Origin: Tachypleus tridentatus | Taxonomy: Eukaryota > Arthropoda > Merostomata > Xiphosura > Limulidae | Direction of reading: 5' to 3' | Length of the DNA: 64,000 bases | NCBI RefSeq assembly: GCF_004210375.1 | Contig: NC_134829.1 | Coordinates: 27,792,034-27,856,033 of the forward strand | Shown: positions 1-11,524 of the stretch, in pieces | How positions within the stretch are numbered: the stretch's first letter is position 1 | Layout of the letters: every line of letters starts with the position of its first letter | Notes under the pieces: model-generated | Database searches by the model: none | What the model was told of the DNA's origin: nothing | The model's input: the letters and a program-made list of their open reading frames with translations, nothing else | Program-made: the position numbers and the translations under genes

Positions 1-2355
1 TAACTAATAAGTAACACACAGCTACACTTGGTCAGAATCTGATTTTTATGTGAAAATATTCACAACTGTAGTAGTGTTTCAGTAGTTCCTATCATTAGAC
101 AGTTTTGTTTAGATTATGTTGCAAAGAATTATACAAAGTCTAGTTCTACAAATGAAAAGGAATGTTTGTATTTCTCCTGCCATGAGTTCCACACATTTAC
201 AGAGTGATAGGCCTAACTCCACAGATAATACTTGTCACTTGCTAATTTCTCCCATGTTTCTACTATTACAGTGAAACACAAGCCTCGGTATTTACAAAAC
301 TAGATCAAGAAGCAACGTGCTTGGCCCCATATAAACATCAGAACAGGCCTGTTCTACCATGTTATTTTACTATTAATAAAGAATATGTTTCTCACTGATG
401 TTCTTGATTATGTATTCTGTTTTAGTATTTTCATATTCTTATATTACCATGCAGTGTGTTGATACATTTGAACAGAATATATATTTATTCTTGTATAGTA
501 AACACTGGTATGTTGAATAATATCTACTAGATGTATTGACATCTGTTAACATTATGATAATTTTCAGAGCATAAACACTTTCATAAGAAAAACTGCTATT
601 TTGTGATTGAAACATTGTTGAATTACTGTTATTATAGTGTGATTTAAATACCATTAAACCCTTCTTTGAAAATCCCAAAGGTATTAAGTAAGGAATATGG
701 AACTAAAGAAAGTCCAACATTGAAGTCTTATAAAAAGCATAAGGCATTAACCCTATAACAGATAGCTTATATAAATGGTGTTTGGACCACTGCTGTGGTT
801 ATTATATCCCAGTTGGCCTGATGAGCTGTGGTATTGAGTTAAATGAGATGGCAAGGGATGTAATTCAAAAAATGTTCTTCTGAGAAGAGCCCAAAGGACA
901 AAGTAAATAATTTAGTTTTTATTAATACTGTTGTCTTATGGCAAATGCAATCGATTATAATCATGCTTCGCCAGCAAAAGGCATTCATACTATAATATAC
1001 ACTTAGAATTTATAATATCATCAGTTGTTAAGGTGTGTATGCCTTTTACAAGTCAACAAAGAATGATTATGATATACCTATTATAAGACTGTATTAGACC
1101 TATCACATTTCTAATCCAGTCCTTTTAGGATTTTAAAGAATTAAAAAGTTTATGATGGTAATATTATTTCAATCACTAAATTTGTCATATCCACTGCCTG
1201 CAAGGCATTTTGCTCAATCCAGAATTCATCAGGCTGGCTGGGATACAACAAACACAGTGGTGATCTGAATATAATCCATTTAATACAACAACAGTTACCT
1301 TTCTAAATGGAGATTCCACCCATGCCATTAATTGTTCAGGTAAAAGTAGGCCCAAAGTTAAATTTGGTGATGTCATTAGAGAACCAAATATATACATATG
1401 CATGCACCAATATCATCTATGAAAAATATATAAAAATATGTAAACAAGACTCTTATCTTGACCATGTATAAATAGTATATAAATACGGTAAGTACTGCAT
1501 AATGCAGATTTACCATATGTAAAAGTCTACAAATGTGCATAGCTGATGAATTTTGATAAAACTACAGATTACCTTTCTAAACTAAAGTGGAAAAGGCCAT
1601 AATAACTGGAAAGTTTGAGAACTTGTGTGTAAAGTTTTAAAGTGTTTTACCAAAAAGAAAGGGACCAGACAACTGTTTCATCTTGACACAAAAGAAACAT
1701 TTTATTGTACCCTCACAAACATGCAAGTTATTCTGGTCACCAGCTTCACTGTAACAGTGAAAAAGAAAACTTTTCAACAAGCAGTAAGTGAAACTAAGAA
1801 GCTAACAGTATAAACATTAAAGCCATTCTGACCATGAACCAATAGGGTTTACCATTATCAGAACTTCCTGGATTGCCAAGTGATTAGTTATCATGAGATC
1901 AGTGCCACAGAAAGTTAAGAGAGCATATTTTTCTGATACAAGTGTTCGTGCGGTTTGATAACACACACATGATCTCAACTTGTACTGTATCTTTCAAGCC
2001 ATAGCTAGCTTTTATGAATAGTGGTATGTTCTGAATCTGTTGTCTATACTTGATATGATAGTGTGGGTAACATATTGCCATATGTTCTCTTTTATTTTCA
2101 GTTCAACAAATTGAATAGCAAAATGTCAAAAGATGGGTATGTTTACGAAGAGAACTCCTTCTGTGCATAACAAGTTTTAACAAAAAAATAAAATTAGATT
2201 ATTCCATTTAAACGCATTTACTTGAGCATAGCTATTTCTTCTCGACTTCTGCAAAAAAAAAAAACACCTAAATGTCCGTACAAAGCTTTTTAATTTTTGA
2301 AAGAGTTATACCCATAATGTTTACATGACACATTCTTCTATATTGCTGTATGAAC
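1..2355. other. CpG-poor non-coding flank
   Basis: No coding exon, repeat family or RNA gene is recognisable. The stretch is AT-rich and has only about 11 CG dinucleotides, in contrast to the CpG-retaining DNA that begins near 2.34 kb. It resembles the WRNIP1 introns in this respect, so it may be the intron or 3' part of a neighbouring methylated gene lying to the left. That is an inference from composition only. Confidence 0.4.
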
Positions 2356-2626
2356 GGCCCAGCATCACCTGGTGGTTAAGACACTCAACTCGTAATCCAA
2401 GGGTAATGAATTTGAATCCCCATCACAACAAACGTGCTCGCCCTTTCAGCCGTGGGGGCGTTATAGTGTGACGGTTAACTCCACTATTCGTTGGTAAAAG
2501 AGTAGCCAAAAAGTTGGCGGTTTGTGGTGGTGATTAGCTGCCTTCCCTCTGGTCTGACACTGCTAAATTAGAGACGGCTGGTGTAGAAAGCCCTCGTACA
2601 GCTTTGCGCAAAATTAAAGAAACAAG
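2356..2626 (+). repeat. SINE-A copy (tRNA-Thr-like head), diverged
   Basis: This is a full-length copy of the main SINE family: head with a tRNA A box and B box, middle segment ending in CTGCCTTCCCTC, and tail GCTTTGCGCAAAATTAAAG. The anticodon-loop equivalent CTCGTAA (CGT) is retained. Several CpGs of the head are already TG or CA. Confidence 0.85.
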
Positions 2627-2745
2627 CTATGTGAACAATGCAATGAATTTAATATTCTTTATGACTTTTTTGTTTTTGCAATGTTATATAATAATATCAA
2701 AATGATAATGTTTTTGTTTGTAAATCAGACATATTAAAACTGTAT

Positions 2746-2912
2746 GCCCCCAGATAGCACAGCAGTAAGTTTGAGACATCATGATAAAAACGCCATCTAA
2801 AGATTTGTTTGAAGTTAAGCACAAAGCTACACCACAGGCTATTGTGTTACAATACCTGGTTTCTTGTGTTACAAGACCCCAAAAATACTGCTATGCCAGT
2901 GGGGGCTTAGCT
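2746..2912. repeat. two SINE-B pieces, head to head
   Basis: Bases 2,746-2,805 read as a plus-strand SINE-B head (GCCCCCAGATAGCACAGCAG). From about 2,806 the tail appears in reverse (AAGCACAAAGCTACACCACA), followed to 2,912 by a reversed head. A minus-strand copy therefore abuts a partial plus-strand copy. Confidence 0.6.
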
Positions 2913-3000
2913 AACTGAAGGCTTTATACCTGATTAACCCATTTATACAAATGGTACGCAGGTGGTAGGCTGTTTATTAAAACTGACAGAATGTTTGAAA

Positions 3001-3061
3001 TTCGAACTGGTGGCCCTCGGATTCGAGTCGAGTGCCTTAAACATCTGGCCATGCTGAGCCT
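3001..3061 (-). repeat. SINE-A head fragment
   Basis: Only the tRNA-like head is present, in reverse (ATTCGAGTCGAGTGCCTTAA followed by CATCTGGCCATGC). Middle and tail are missing. Confidence 0.6.
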
Positions 3062-3370
3062 GACAGGATGTCAGTGTTCAACATTGCAAATATTGTTAAC
3101 GCTGCTTTTAGGTCTGTGCCAGTAATAATGTCATACACCTGTAAGTTTTAAGTGCGTATGAATCATACTTTATGAAAATGCTAGAAAGATAAGTTGTAAA
3201 ATGCGCAAATTTGTCGCGTACGTATAAGTGACATTTTTGTATGTAGATAGCGGTAAACACGGACAGCACTGGCGAGAACTCTCACTAGTTAAATTTCGAT
3301 AAAAGTTTTAGCCGCGACGTAGCGGCTCATTGAACGGCTCCGAGTTGTTTATGAAATGCAAACCTTTTTC

Positions 3371-3600
3371 TTACAGCTCCACCTCATTGTTGTTGGTTGT
3401 ATATTGTTGTTTTGGTACCGTGTCCGTAGCTGCTTTTAGAAGGAACTCCACGATTATTTGTCTGTAAGAATCAATTTCTGATTCGTTGTTCGCTGTATGT
3501 TTAATTTTGTCTGGTAGTTTGCTGCCTAACACTTTTTGAAATTCTTGCCAATTAGCTTTTTTGTAATCAAATTTGTCTTGCCTACTGATTTTATCTTTAT
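3371..3600 (-). pseudogene. LINE ORF2 linker segment (inverted 5' piece)
   Basis: The translated minus strand shows the linker between endonuclease and RT of Jockey-type LINEs: a FDYKKANWQEFQ motif, then IDSYRQIIVEFLLKAATDTV. It stops at 3,371-3,373, near the insertion edge. On the other side of the junction (about 3,600) the same reading frame runs into antisense of the RT segment, so the longer open frame there is an artefact of the inversion. Not functional. Confidence 0.7.
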
Positions 3601-3605
3601 GGGGG

Positions 3606-5501
3606 GTGAGATCGAAGACACACCATATTGGAAACCAATCAAACAACTATTACCAATGATAAAACAACGAAGACATTTAAGGAGACTACTCATGGCAACA
3701 AGAGAAAAAGAAATAAAAACACAAATTAACAACATCAGAAATAAAATTAGAGCAGAAATTAAACAGCTAAAACAAGAAAAATGGGACAACTTCTGCTCCC
3801 AACTAAACGAACAAACCGACCCTAGTAAGTTCTGGCTACCCTTATAAAAAAGATTCACAAATAAACCCACGACAAGAAAATACTCAACACTGGGATATAA
3901 CAGCACCTTAACACAAACCAACAAAGAAAAAGCAGAAGCCTTCAAACATTAATTACAAAACACATTTTAAATACGGACATGAACAACAATTACGACAACA
4001 AAATAAACAACCACGTAACAAATAACAGAATTACATAAACTACATTATCCGGTCAACATTATAAACAGTAACACTAATAATACATATGACTTCAATACAC
4101 AACTACTCACCAAAAAAATTAAAACTAAATGAACTTGAACAAGCAATCAAAAAACAAAGCACCAGGAAATGATGGAATACAAGCAATACTTCCCCCAAAA
4201 AAAAGTACTCCAAAATTATTTGACCACCTATTAGCAATATTTATCTCTACACTCTGGATACATCCCAGTTTCTTGGAAGCAAGCAAATATCTTAATGTTC
4301 CACAAAGAGGGAAAACCAGCCAATAAACCAAACAGTTATCGACCAGCTGTGTATGTAAAATTATTGGAAGAATAATAAGCAACAGACTCTCCACATTTTT
4401 GGAGATTAATTCAAAATTACCAGAAGAGCAAAACGGATTTAGAAAATATACACAAACAACAGATCACTTAATCAGGTTAACTGAAACAATAATAAACAGT
4501 TTTAATAAAAAAGAATACGCTATCGCCTGCTTCCTTGATATCGAGAAAGCATTCGACACTGTATGGCACAATGGTCTTCGGTTCCGTATGTATGAAATGG
4601 GACTACCGCGTGGAATTATTCGCTGGTTATTTAACTTTTTGGAAAATAGAAAATGTAGAAGGAACTTTCTCGGAGTTCTTCACTCCAGAAGCTGGCGTCC
4701 TTCAAGGAGGGGTGGTAAGTCCTATTCTCTTCATCATGTATGTAAATAATATGCCACTCAAAGACCCAAACTATGGATACGCGTCACAGTTCGCTGATGA
4801 TGTAGCAATTTGGAAAAGTGCCCCTACACCAGAAATAGCAGCCACTAACTTACAACTACAACTAAATAGATTATGTGAATATTGTGAAAAATATAGAATT
4901 AAAATAAACACTGCGAAGACACAATTAGTAATATTTTCAAAATCAACGAAACATCAAAAAGTTCAACCCCAGATCTGCATAAACGGAAAGCTTCTCCAAA
5001 CTGCTACATCTGCAAAATTTTTAGAGTTAACATATGATTCTAAACTTACATGGATAAAACATGTAAATAACATAAAAAGTAAAATTTGGCGAAGAATTAA
5101 CTATGCTAGGAGTATAACTGGTAGAAACTACGGAACAACACATGAAAACATCATTAAAATATACAAGACATACATTAGACCTGTAATAGACTATGCAGCT
5201 CCTGCATGGATCAATGTAAGTGTAAGACAAATACAAACCAAACTCCAAACATTACAGAATATACTAACTACATCAGCATACAGGGTACCTAAAACCACTT
5301 CCTCAAAGTTCATGCACAATTACACAAACAATAACAGATAGACTTCTACATAGTACAATAAAATATTTTGATAAAAATTGGCGAAAAAATGAGTTGTTAT
5401 GTGAACTAGACAGATATTGCATATATGATGAAGAGAGACCAAAACACTTCTCCGTTAAATTTGTACATCAAATCTTTAAGATAAAATCAAATTTAAAATA
5501 A
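3606..5501 (+). pseudogene. LINE reverse transcriptase, frameshifted remnant
   Basis: The RT is spread over several frames. Visible in order: TPYWKPIKQLL and an Arg/Lys-rich helix ending in EQTDPSKFW (3,618-3,840); NKAPGNDGIQ, RT motif 1 (about 4,140-4,180); EEQNGFRK and FLDIEKAFDTVWH, motifs 2-3 (4,420-4,570); EAGVLQGGVVSPILF (4,690-4,730); and the catalytic FADD box (about 4,790). A thumb region runs to 5,341, and a C-terminal tail continues in another frame to a stop at 5,499-5,501. At least four frame changes and an internal stop at 3,846 make it inactive. The motif set fits the Jockey/CR1 group; the exact clade cannot be fixed by eye. Confidence 0.85.
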
Positions 5502-5640
5502 TAATAATAAAATAATGCTAAAATAAAACAGGCCACCTACGTTCTAGACTTATTTAAAAAATAAATAAATAAAATATGAAAGAACAACATAAATGGACAT
5601 TGTCCTGAAAAGGACCAGATTAAAGTTATGATATTACTTC

Positions 5641-7670
5641 AGCCATTCAGTATTTACTCGAAATATATTAATCAGGCCACTCCAACAAAGTAATGGAAGG
5701 AGGAAGAGGTCCAGTGTACCTGACCCTCCTGGGTATACAAATATATATATACCCAAACACCTAGAGAGAGAGAGAGCTCTACCTCTTGAGCGATTTGAGA
5801 TCCAATTACAGCCGCTGCTGTTGAGGTTTGAGGCTTTTCCTCTTAACCTTTAATAAGCCAGTTTAGATACCTATCTTGTTTTTAACAACTGTTTGTATAT
5901 ATATATTATTTTTCAAGATATTATTCTTTTTTAGCATTAGATCCTTAACGACATTTAATCTCCAGAAAAGTTTCGTACAGTATGTTTCAACATGACGACG
6001 AGTGAAATGGAAACATCTACATATGTTTTTACAGTACACTGTGGTACTTAATGTTTCGGAGACAAATATATGTTATTTCATGTATGTTCATAAAATACAC
6101 GAGTGATGCTAATTAACCAGCATGATAAGGTAAAAATCACATTGTTTGGATCAGTACTGGTGCTATTTTTATGTGGAATTAATTTATTCAGTTAAACGTT
6201 CTGCTTGAGTTTCATGTGAATTGCAGTTTTTGGCATTAATGTTGTTAATCAGGTGGTTGTAGTTGATTCATGATACGTTATTTTTAGTTCATTATTCGCT
6301 ATTTCATGTTGAGGAATTAAAATATAGAGTAAAAGGATAAAGTTAATTAAAAACAAACAAACACGAAAGACTACAATACTGAAACAACTGTAACACCGTT
6401 ATACAAGTTATTCAAAACAGACTTAATTGTAGCGAAGTTATGTTCTTATTTAAAGTTGTAAGCTCATTTGTAATATATAATCTTTTTTAAATTGAAAGTT
6501 CAATACTGGTTCGTCCAGCTGAGATGTCTGACATTTTTAAGTAAGAAGTAGTGACTGCTCTGTGTGTGAACTGTGGAGGATCTGACAGTTGTTTATTAGT
6601 TCTATTTGATACTCCCATAGGTTCACAGGTGTAACTGGCAAATAGTTTTGTCAATGTAAGTGTGATCGCAGCCACCACGATCCTAGAGCTCATAGGGGTA
6701 GGTATAGATCTTTAGACCTGAATAGATTTTGAATCTTGAAAGATAACTTGTGTATCATATGTAGTTTAACCTGTGAGCAAAATATTATAATTATTCATAA
6801 ACTTTGTAATTTCATTATGAAACTCTGTTTACCCAAAAATAGGGACGGCCAGTCTCAAAGGGTTTTCGTCTTCTGAGTATGGTTGCTTTGAGTGTGCAAT
6901 GTTGTTAGAAAGGAACTTGTGTGAGAGCAAGATAAACCCGTTGTTTATTAGAATATTCTGAAAGGTGGTTATTTCGGTGTGAAGAGAGAGGTATGCAGAA
7001 GAGGTGTTATATGTTTTGTTGAAAAGGTTTATGTTTAAGGCAGCCCGGAATAAAACTGTCGAAAAGCATATATAAGCCTGTAAACATTTTATTACGATAA
7101 ACAGATTGTTGTAAACTGGTTATCTAATCTGATGATTTGTGTATCAAGAAAAGACAAATTACCGTTTTCAGTTTCACAAGTAAAATTAATGTTAAGGTGT
7201 TTCGAATTCAAATAATCCAAGGATTTTTTATACGTGATTAGAGCTTCGAAGGAATACAAATGTATGTATCATAAATATATCTTCCATATAAAGACGGTTT
7301 GCATTGAGCGGAAAGAGGGTCATTTTTCCATAATAATATTTAAATTATTTTACCGTTGTCATATACAGTGAATAAACATCATATATAAATAATACATTAA
7401 CCTATACATTATCCAATTAAGTAATTTAAAATCTGGATTCTTATTCCCTTAGTTTTCTAAAAGCAGAAGACAGTGCATTAAAATTAATTCTACAAATAAC
7501 AATGTATTTTAAAGTTCCTTAGGTTATTTTAAAGTGTGTTTACAGACTTACGTGAACGAACTTGTAAAAATAAAGGAAGGGGACACAATAAAAAATTTGA
7601 GACGTCCTTATGTACGTGGGACGAGGTAATTAATTCTCAGGGTTTTTTTGTCACAATGTGTTAAGGGAGA
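5641..7670. other. intergenic, no gene recognised
   Basis: AT-rich, CpG-retaining DNA with short low-complexity runs (ATATATAT at 5,743, GAGAGAGA at 5,764). A minus-strand open frame at 6,487-6,693 starts with a hydrophobic, signal-like stretch but matches nothing I recognise. No repeat family was identified. Confidence 0.5.
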
Positions 7671-7675
7671 TAGCC

Positions 7676-7790
7676 CTCAGTGGTGTAGCAGTAAGTGTGA
7701 AGGCTTATAACATTTACAAGTTCTGTTTTTATAGCCCCCTATAGATAGACCAGAGACAGTCCGTTGCGTTGGTTCGTGCTTAACAATGAA
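7676..7790 (+). repeat. SINE-B copy, degenerate
   Basis: Head CCCTCAGTGGTGTAGCAGTA, then the tail GTCCGTTGCGTTGGTTCGTG and CTTAACAATG, resembling the better copy at 23,669. Confidence 0.5.
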
Positions 7791-7828
7791 CAAATTTAAC
7801 TCAAGAAAGGTCAATGGTGGATTATTAA

Positions 7829-8055
7829 TTTGTTTCAAATTTCACGCAAAGTCGTCCCTAATTTAATAGTGTCAGAGGAGATGGAAGGCAGCTAGTCATT
7901 ACTACCTACTACTAATTCAGGGGCTTCTCTTTTTACCAATGAATAGTAACGCCCCCACAGCTGAAAGGGCGAGCATGTTTGGTGTGACGGGGATTCGAAT
8001 TTGCGACTCTCAGATTACGAATCGAGCGCCTTAACCACCTGGCCATGCCAGGCCT
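7829..8055 (-). repeat. SINE-A copy
   Basis: Reverse-orientation copy with head, B box and middle intact. About 24 bp of the tail core between GCAAAG and TCGTCCC is deleted relative to other copies. Confidence 0.85.
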
Positions 8056-8545
8056 GTCTGATATGAAACAACTATCAATTTCCAAACTTATATGTTTTTA
8101 TTGTGTTCTTTGTGGATATGACTCTAGTATTGTTAATACAATCGTTTCCCATATGGCCCATTTTCTTCAGCGTATAAGAGAAAGAAAACAAGCCCAGGGA
8201 AGTGTAAAGGTTGATCGCGAGAGTTTCTAGTCCTTGCTGTACGAGGTATGGTATGCTTAGGGAGACATACAATTCTTTACCTTCGGTGTATAGGACGCAT
8301 GGGAGGTTTAAGACCCCTTTTTTGAGGGAAAAATATGAGTCTTATAAACCGAAAAATACGATAATATCTGAATTTCACTGTTTGCACCAACAGATGACGT
8401 CCTTCAGTATATCATTAAAAAAAAAAGAAAATAAGACAATATGTATCTGTCAATGATAAGCAAACAACAGGAATGCACACTTTTTCGTTCAGAAAACAAA
8501 TATCACAAAAACACACACACATGTAACGTAATAAAATTTACTTAC
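8056..8545. other. no feature recognised
   Basis: A plus-strand open frame of 81 codons (8,211-8,456) has no recognisable domain and ends in an A-rich run. Nothing else is seen. Confidence 0.4.
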
Positions 8546-8681
8546 CTGAAACTCTTTCAAAGTCTGACACGTGAAACTTTCTAATTACCCACTGTTTTCC
8601 ATAGCGTCTTGTAAGATATCGATTAACAGCACAAGGTAAACGAATATTCATAGTGTTAAAATATACCCGTTCTTCAGTTTG
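8546..8681 (-). CDS. candidate exon recalling the LicD/fukutin C-terminus
   Basis: On the minus strand a 45-codon open stretch lies between a possible acceptor (TTCTTAGTAG, exon from 8,681, phase 0) and a strong donor (TTTCAG followed by GTAAGT, phase 1). Its middle reads RLPCAVNRYLTRRYGKQW. The pattern of a PC motif, YL, YG and W a few residues apart is what I remember from the C-terminal part of LicD/fukutin-type phosphotransferases, which add phosphate-linked groups to cell-surface glycans. That assignment is from memory and weak. The upstream catalytic exons were not found. The C-type lectin exon 2.2 kb upstream on the same strand ends in phase 1, so the two cannot be joined directly with this acceptor. 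It could also be a chance open frame. Confidence 0.33.
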
Positions 8682-9440
8682 CTACTAAGAATGAATATTT
8701 TCTTTAAAATACATTGTTTACACAATGAAGATTAGTGTTTATATGCACATTTGTATAAAATGTTTTATTAGGCTTTTGTGGTTTTTAAAAACGGAATTAT
8801 ATTACCAGCAAGCATGCCCTGATTAAGCCTACTTAGGACCGACGTGCAAATGTATTTTTAGGGACCATTGATATAATTGTCAGTCCTTGCATTAATCTAG
8901 CTCTGGTAACGAAACAACATAAATATATCATTTTCAATTAAGTGTTATCTAAACCGTTATTTGACAAGTCTCCATGTAAATAATGAACTGATGTGGGAGT
9001 TAGCGTTGTTCGGATCTGATACTTATGTTACCTATGTGAGTTGATCAATTACATCAGCTAACAACTCAAATACCGCTGTAAACTTCTTAATAACTAAAAC
9101 TGTTAAGAGTTACATTACTTGCTAGGAAAAGCAATAATTTGTCCTCTTATATGTCTGCAAATTAAATAAACATCTAACCTAGAACAGTAATACTATTTAC
9201 ATAAACTAATTGTAAATTGTTGAGAAAGATAAATTTAAACATTTAAAAATCAGTAATTAATTACAAAAGTAGACAATTCTGAGATTTAAAATGCTTGGGT
9301 AATTCTTATTTTTCACTAAAGAACTGGTAAGAACTAATGCAGCAGATATTTATCACTTTTATTAAATTTAAGTCTAACTTTTCCAAAGTGTCTAGATGAG
9401 TTTTATTTTAACATTTTTTTTTTTTTTTTGCATTAAAGCT
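8682..9440. other. no feature recognised
   Basis: AT-rich DNA ending in a 17-base T run (9,414-9,430). No coding or repeat signal is seen. Confidence 0.5.
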
Positions 9441-9840
9441 AGTCTCCCGCTAGGACAACAGTTTGTTTTTGTTTTGGAATTTCGCACAAAGTTACTCGAG
9501 GGCTATCTGTGCTAGCCGTCCCTAATTTAGCAGTGTAAGACTAGAGGGAAGACAGCTAGTCATCACCACCCACCGCCAACTCTTGGGCTACTCTTTTACC
9601 AACGAATAGTGGGATTGACCGTCACATTATACACCCCCACGGCTGGGAGGGCGAGCATGTTTAGCGCGACGCGGGCGCGAACCCGCGACCCGCGGATTAC
9701 GAGTCGCACGCCTTACGCGCTTGGCCATGCCAGGCCAGGACAACAGTATGTCTTCCGATTTACAATGACGAAAATCAGGGGTTCGGGGGACACAGCAGAT
9801 AGCCTGATTTAGCTTTACTATAAGAAAACACACACACATA
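9441..9840 (+). repeat. SINE-C copy split by a later SINE-A
   Basis: The head starts CCCGCTAGGACAACAGT at about 9,446-9,462, is interrupted by SINE-A, and resumes AGGACAACAGTATGTCTTCC at 9,737. It runs through GGGGTTCG and AGCAGATAGCC to a CACACACAC tail at about 9,840. The 11-bp AGGACAACAGT is the duplication made by the insertion. Confidence 0.85.
9463..9736 (-). repeat. SINE-A copy, young subfamily, nested in SINE-C
   Basis: Complete reverse-orientation copy flanked by perfect 11-bp AGGACAACAGT repeats (9,452-9,462 and 9,737-9,747). It shares diagnostic changes (ATACACCCCC, GCGACGCGGGCGCG) with the copy at 28,306 and differs from it at only a handful of positions. Confidence 0.95.
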
Positions 9841-10327
9841 TGAAAACTAATTTGTCTTTATAGGAAATTAATTTTTAAACGTCATAGTTTTGTTATGCCT
9901 AAAACTTTTGCAGTTGATTTTTTCTTTTTAGTACTTCAATGAATAACAAATAGATCTTGCCATATCTGATTAACCTTTTCTATTTCAAGTTGCTGGTTAA
10001 TTTATTTATTTAACAAGAAAGTTGCTTTCTTCGAGACGAAGGCACTTCAAGAGATACGCCCGAAAAGATAACGTACACTGTTCAATAACCTAGTCAGAAG
10101 AGAGTTAATCAAGTCTTCATTAATTAGAAATGAAACCTGAATGTAAAGATAAAACTATTTGAGTTAGTAACAAACGAACAGCTTGCTTGAAAATCAGTTT
10201 TTGATACTGTTTTAGCTTATCACTCTTTTCTTTCATATTCTCACTACAAATTAAGAATTTCAGAGATAGAAACAGGTTCGATAAAGTGGGTAAGTATAAT
10301 ATAATATAATATTTCTTCTTGACACGT

Positions 10328-10430
10328 TCCTCAGTGGGAGATGAGGAAGTATACGAACTGAAAACGCCAGAATCCGGGGTTCGATTCACCACCGTATACA
10401 CGACAAACAGCTAAGTGTGACCCTGCACTT
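10328..10430 (+). repeat. SINE-B/C copy, degenerate
   Basis: B box CCGGGGTTCGATTCACC and a following ACAGCTAAGTGTG tail. The head is diverged. Confidence 0.5.
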
Positions 10431-10465
10431 AAACAAGTTTGTCCGTTTTTCTATTATTTTTTTTT

Positions 10466-10727
10466 AAATTTCGCTCAAAACTACACGAGGACTATCTGAG
10501 CTAGTCGTCCATAATTTAGCAGTGAAAGACTAGAGAAAAGGCAGCTAGTCATCACCACCCAGCGCCAACTTTTAAGCTACTCTTTTATTAACGAATAGTG
10601 GGATTGACTGTCACACTATAATGCCCTCAGGCCGGAAATAGCAAGAATGGTTGATGGAATGGGGAATCGAACCCACAACCCGCAGATTGCAAGTCGAGCG
10701 CCCTAACCACCTGGCCATAGCGGGCCC
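10466..10727 (-). repeat. SINE-A copy
   Basis: Full-length reverse copy, from tail AAATTTCGCTCAAAACTACA to head CTGGCCATAGCGGGCC, moderately diverged. Confidence 0.85.
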
Positions 10728-10898
10728 GCTACAACAAACCAGCTTGTTGAAACAGGAGAGAGGGGTGTGAAACAAACCTGATTTTAAGCGAAAGTTTCAA
10801 CCACTAATAGTGTATAAATAAAGAGTAAGAGTTACAGATTTCACTTCATCAGTGACTCGTTATAAGCCTGTTATACAATGTTGATATATTATACTCAC

Positions 10899-11300
10899 CT
10901 GGAATGGACCGCTCACATATTACAAGATAGATATTAGAGCAATAAAACAGCTGCCAGAGGAACTTCTTAGAACCCTGCATCCGTACGCAGTTGTACTCAA
11001 TGCTATTCTTTGGTTCTCCAGGCGTCCAGGGCCATCTCACATTTAGATCCAATTCAGTTTCATCGTTGAAAACCATCAGGCCCTCAGTGGCTACATCACT
11101 TAACCCAATCCACACTGAAGGAGTGTTTTGACCTTGATTCCTTATGTAAGTTTTACATAAGTCAATTAAGAGGTTAGCTGTGAACAGGTCGGAAGGAGTA
11201 GCTAATTCTTGACCAATACTTTTACAGTAGGCCTTAGCGTATTCCCACGTTCCTGATTTGTCGAATAACGTAAAACATCGGTTGGTTGAACACATCTCGT
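10899..11300 (-). CDS. C-type lectin-like domain exon
   Basis: A single 134-codon exon between an acceptor GCTTGATTTCAG (exon from 11,300) and a consensus donor CCAG|GTGAGT (exon to 10,899). Both borders are phase 1, the usual symmetrical arrangement of shuffled extracellular domains. The translation carries a whole C-type lectin fold: CFTLFDKSGTWEYAKAYC at the start, VWIGLSD in the middle, WTPGEPKN in the long loop, then YNC, FYC and LVICE, giving the two conserved disulfides (AYC with ICE, YNC with FYC). The sugar/calcium motif EPN is replaced by EPK and no clear WND follows, so classical mannose binding is doubtful. Other exons of this gene, including any signal peptide, were not identified; the minus-strand promoter at 18.2-18.4 kb is one candidate start. 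Confidence 0.85.
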
Positions 11301-11524
11301 CTGAAATCAAGCCAAAGTTTGACGTTGATATAAGTACAGGATTCTTTAATACTTGAATATAATAAGAAGTGGCATGTATATTATGGGGCGATTAACTGTG
11401 ATATATTACAAAATGCTCTCAGTTAATCTAACAGTTTAGTATTCAAATTAACGTTTTGTGGGGAAATTAACTCAGTACTAAATATGAACTAACAATGATT
11501 TGGTAATATTTGCAAACTTTAGCT

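Larger units (their letters stand above)
3365..5640 (+). mobile_element. Jockey-like non-LTR retrotransposon (LINE), 5'-truncated and 5'-inverted
   Basis: The reverse transcriptase (RT) reads on the plus strand from about 3,606 to 5,501, but the protein segment that should precede it is encoded on the minus strand from about 3,600 down to 3,371. In element order the inverted piece ends at EVEL and the sense piece begins EIEDTPYWKPI, so the two were contiguous. This is the geometry of twin priming during target-primed reverse transcription. The endonuclease domain is absent. The 3' end is not sharply defined; an AT-rich tail with a GTCCTGAAAAGGAC hairpin runs to about 5,640. No target-site duplication was found. 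Confidence 0.8.

Noticed and set aside
3526-3945. 139-codon minus-strand frame overlapping the LINE
   Set aside because: Antisense of the RT segment; the true coding pieces are the inverted linker (minus) and RT (plus).
6487-6693. 68-codon minus-strand frame with a hydrophobic N-terminus
   Set aside because: Signal-like start (VVAAITLTLTKLFASYTC) but no promoter, donor or recognisable mature protein; may be chance.
9609-9839. Open frames on both strands over the SINE at 9.5-9.8 kb
   Set aside because: Both are read-through of SINE-A and SINE-C sequence.
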